Positions 12,621 to 13,908 of a stretch of DNA of 13,908 nucleotides are shown here, one piece after another. The position numbers and the translations under genes were made by a program. Under the pieces are notes generated by a model. That model saw nothing but the letters and a program-made list of their open reading frames with translations. It searched no databases and was not told the origin of the DNA. Source of the stretch: Desulfobulbaceae bacterium UBA2775 (GTDB taxonomy: Bacteria > Desulfobacterota > Desulfobulbia > Desulfobulbales > Desulfocapsaceae). Every line of letters starts with the position of its first letter. The first letter of the stretch is position 1. The stretch covers positions 1 to 13,908 of the forward strand of contig DEIL01000055.1 of NCBI GenBank assembly GCA_002352445.1, read 5' to 3'.

Positions 12621-13577
12621 TTAATGTTTGTCGTATGCGTTAACTATTTTCTGAACAAGTGGATGACGAACAATATCTGTCATGGAAAAATTACAAAACT
12701 TGATGCCGTCAATTTTGTTTAACAGTGTTTTTGCCTGGAGCAGTCCCGAGTGACGTTTATTCGGTAGATCAACCTGAGTGATGTCACCGGTAATCACCGC
12801 CATTGAGTCAAAACCTATTCTGGTAAGAAACATTTTCATCTGCTCTCTGGTAGTATTTTGTGCTTCATCCAGAATAATAAAGGCGTTGCTCAGGGTTCGA
12901 CCTCGCATAAATGCTAAGGGTGCAATTTCTATCACCTCACGTTCGATTAGATCTGAGGATTTCTCAGGGCCCAGCATATCATTGAGCGCATCGTGGAGAG
13001 GTCGGAGATATGGATTTACTTTCTGGGCAACATCACCGGGGAGGAAGCCAAGCTTCTCACCGGCTTCTACCGCAGGACGGGTAAGTATTATTGAACGAAC
13101 CTGCTCATTTACCAGAGCCGATACAGCCATGGCGACTGCAAGATATGTCTTACCGGTACCGGCTGGCCCGATTCCGAAAACGATATCATGATTTCTAATT
13201 GCCTCGATATAATATTTCTGGTTTTCAGTTTTTGGTGAAATAACCCGGTTTTGAGCAGTGACAAAAACTTTATCGAGGAAGATTCGGTTCAGCTTTGCGT
13301 TGGGGGAGGCTTCGAGAATTTTCAGGCCAAAGGAGAGGTCGGAGCTGTAGAGAGGGTAACCCTTAGAGACAAGTTCATAAAGCTGGTTCAGCAGGTTGGT
13401 AACCAGCTCTACCTCATGAGGGAGACCGACAATACGTAATCCGGTTCCTCGTGCATTGATAGTAACCCCTGCGCTTTTTTCAAGAATATGAAGATTTTTA
13501 TTGAGATCACCATAGAGTGTGCCTGCATTTCCATTATCCGGGAAACTAATTTCTCTATGGGTTGATTGTTGGTTCAT
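12621..13577 (-). CDS. ybeZ: PhoH family ATPase (PhoH-like protein YbeZ)
   Basis: This 318-residue cytoplasmic protein belongs to the PhoH-like P-loop NTPases that work with YbeY on ribosomal or stable RNA. The N-terminal part (about 25-100) is the KH-like region, with ARGTGLRIVG at 42-51. The ATPase core follows: Walker A GPAGTGKT (137-144), ILTRPAVEAGEKLGFLPGD (164-182), Walker B FIILDEAQN (233-241), and the sensor-like VITGDITQVDLP (261-272) with R275. Length is normal for the family. The ATG at 13577 has no clear ribosome site, and no better start lies nearby. The next gene, ybeY-pdxJ, begins 20 bp after its stop, the conserved ybeZ-ybeY pairing, so the two are most likely co-transcribed. 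A helicase-like or chaperone role is the usual proposal. Confidence 0.93.
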   Translation of the reverse strand: MNQQSTHREISFPDNGNAGTLYGDLNKNLHILEKSAGVTINARGTGLRIVGLPHEVELVTNLLNQLYELVSKGYPLYSSDLSFGLKILEASPNAKLNRIFLDKVFVTAQNRVISPKTENQKYYIEAIRNHDIVFGIGPAGTGKTYLAVAMAVSALVNEQVRSIILTRPAVEAGEKLGFLPGDVAQKVNPYLRPLHDALNDMLGPEKSSDLIEREVIEIAPLAFMRGRTLSNAFIILDEAQNTTREQMKMFLTRIGFDSMAVITGDITQVDLPNKRHSGLLQAKTLLNKIDGIKFCNFSMTDIVRHPLVQKIVNAYDKH

Positions 13578-13620
13578 TAAATTAATATTGAATTACCAGC
13601 TACCCAAATATTTCGCCATT

Positions 13621-13650
13621 CCGTCATTCCCGCGCAGGCGGGACTGACGG
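13621..13650. repeat. REP-like palindrome, well preserved copy
   Basis: CCGTCA...CCCGC, then GCAG, then GCGGG...TGACGG folds into a hairpin with two paired blocks (6 bp and 5 bp) separated by a 2-base internal loop. It is of the same type as the degenerate copy at 1585-1610 and lies in the spacer between the DsbA-like gene and ybeZ. Such elements are mobile-origin dispersed repeats that can also stabilise mRNA ends. Confidence 0.65.
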
Positions 13651-13725
13651 AGCAGGGAGCTTTTCAGGGTTTATCATTCTTCGGTTTCTGTTTTTTATGA
13701 CAGAAGTCCAGGAGTAAGGTACAAA

Positions 13726-13908
13726 CTACTGTCCACTGATCTTTTTCAACTCATCATCAATTATTGCCTGAAATCCCTGGAGACTGCGTTGTTTGGGAAT
13801 ACGGCCATTAATAAAAATTGTAGGCGTGCCTGTAACCCCTGCTTTTTTGGCATCAATCAGATCTTTCTGCAGCTTTGATCTGATTTTGGCGGACTTCATA
13901 TCGTTTTC
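13726..13908 (-). CDS. DsbA-like thioredoxin-fold protein, C-terminal part only
   Basis: The last 60 codons of a minus-strand gene end at TAG (13728-13726); the rest lies beyond the window. The fragment reads ...LIDAKKAGVTGTPTIFING, then RIPKQRSLQGFQAIIDDEL. 'GVTGTPTIFINGR' is the hallmark of the DsbA/thioredoxin-like family, with the cis-proline of T-P-T next to the (unseen) CxxC active site and the helix that closes the fold. The product is probably an exported disulfide oxidoreductase, or a fold-4 thioredoxin-like fusion such as those in vitamin K epoxide reductase proteins. Whether it has the redox cysteines cannot be seen here. Confidence 0.8.
   Translation of the reverse strand, partial: ENDMKSAKIRSKLQKDLIDAKKAGVTGTPTIFINGRIPKQRSLQGFQAIIDDELKKISGQ

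Noticed and set aside
12778..13191. 137-codon plus-strand frame opposite ybeZ
   Set aside because: Antisense to the conserved PhoH ATPase core (Walker A and B); no independent start signal or motif.
1..13908. CRISPR array, phage or insertion sequence
   Set aside because: No regularly spaced direct repeats, no transposase, integrase or phage structural gene in any frame; repeats present are short palindromes and one three-unit heptamer.

Overview
All supported genes in this window lie on the minus strand, so transcription runs from base 13908 towards base 1. The DNA looks AT-rich with GC-richer islands. The gene content suggests a Desulfobacterota (former Deltaproteobacteria) or similar Gram-negative chromosome: a TAXI-type TRAP transporter with a DUF1850 partner, a PilZ protein with a zinc ribbon, a phoH-ybeY-pdxJ order and GTCATTCC...GGCGGGAATC palindromes. 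That assignment is inference, because no phylogenetic marker gene is complete here.

Housekeeping end (13908 to about 11140): the C-terminal end of a DsbA-like thioredoxin-fold protein; a REP-like palindrome; phoH-like ybeZ; then one uninterrupted frame that fuses complete YbeY (rRNA-processing endonuclease) to complete PdxJ (pyridoxine 5'-phosphate synthase); then tRNA-Leu(UAA) with its own consensus promoter and an intrinsic terminator.

Signalling gene and spacer (about 11140 to 9378): a zinc-ribbon/PilZ protein with a near-consensus promoter and its own terminator, followed by almost 1 kb without a convincing gene. That spacer holds a strong promoter, a 7-bp tandem repeat inside an inverted repeat, and a long apparent leader to the next operon.

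Catabolic/transport module (9377 to 3260): TAXI solute-binding protein, an intrinsic terminator, a fused DctQ-DctM TRAP permease, a translationally coupled DUF1850 protein, a class III aminotransferase, and a BKACE (beta-keto acid cleavage) enzyme. The reading I propose is uptake of an amino-group-bearing organic acid, removal of the amino group to give a beta-keto acid, and acetyl-CoA-dependent cleavage by BKACE. The substrate cannot be told from the sequence. Directly downstream lies a broken amino-acid ABC-type solute-binding gene.

Distal end (about 2750 to 1): a single-RRM RNA-binding protein, a divergent cold-shock-domain protein, 610 bp without a clear gene but with several inverted repeats, a carboxymuconolactone decarboxylase/AhpD-like protein lacking one redox cysteine, an ACT-domain protein, and the start of an exported protein that runs off the window.
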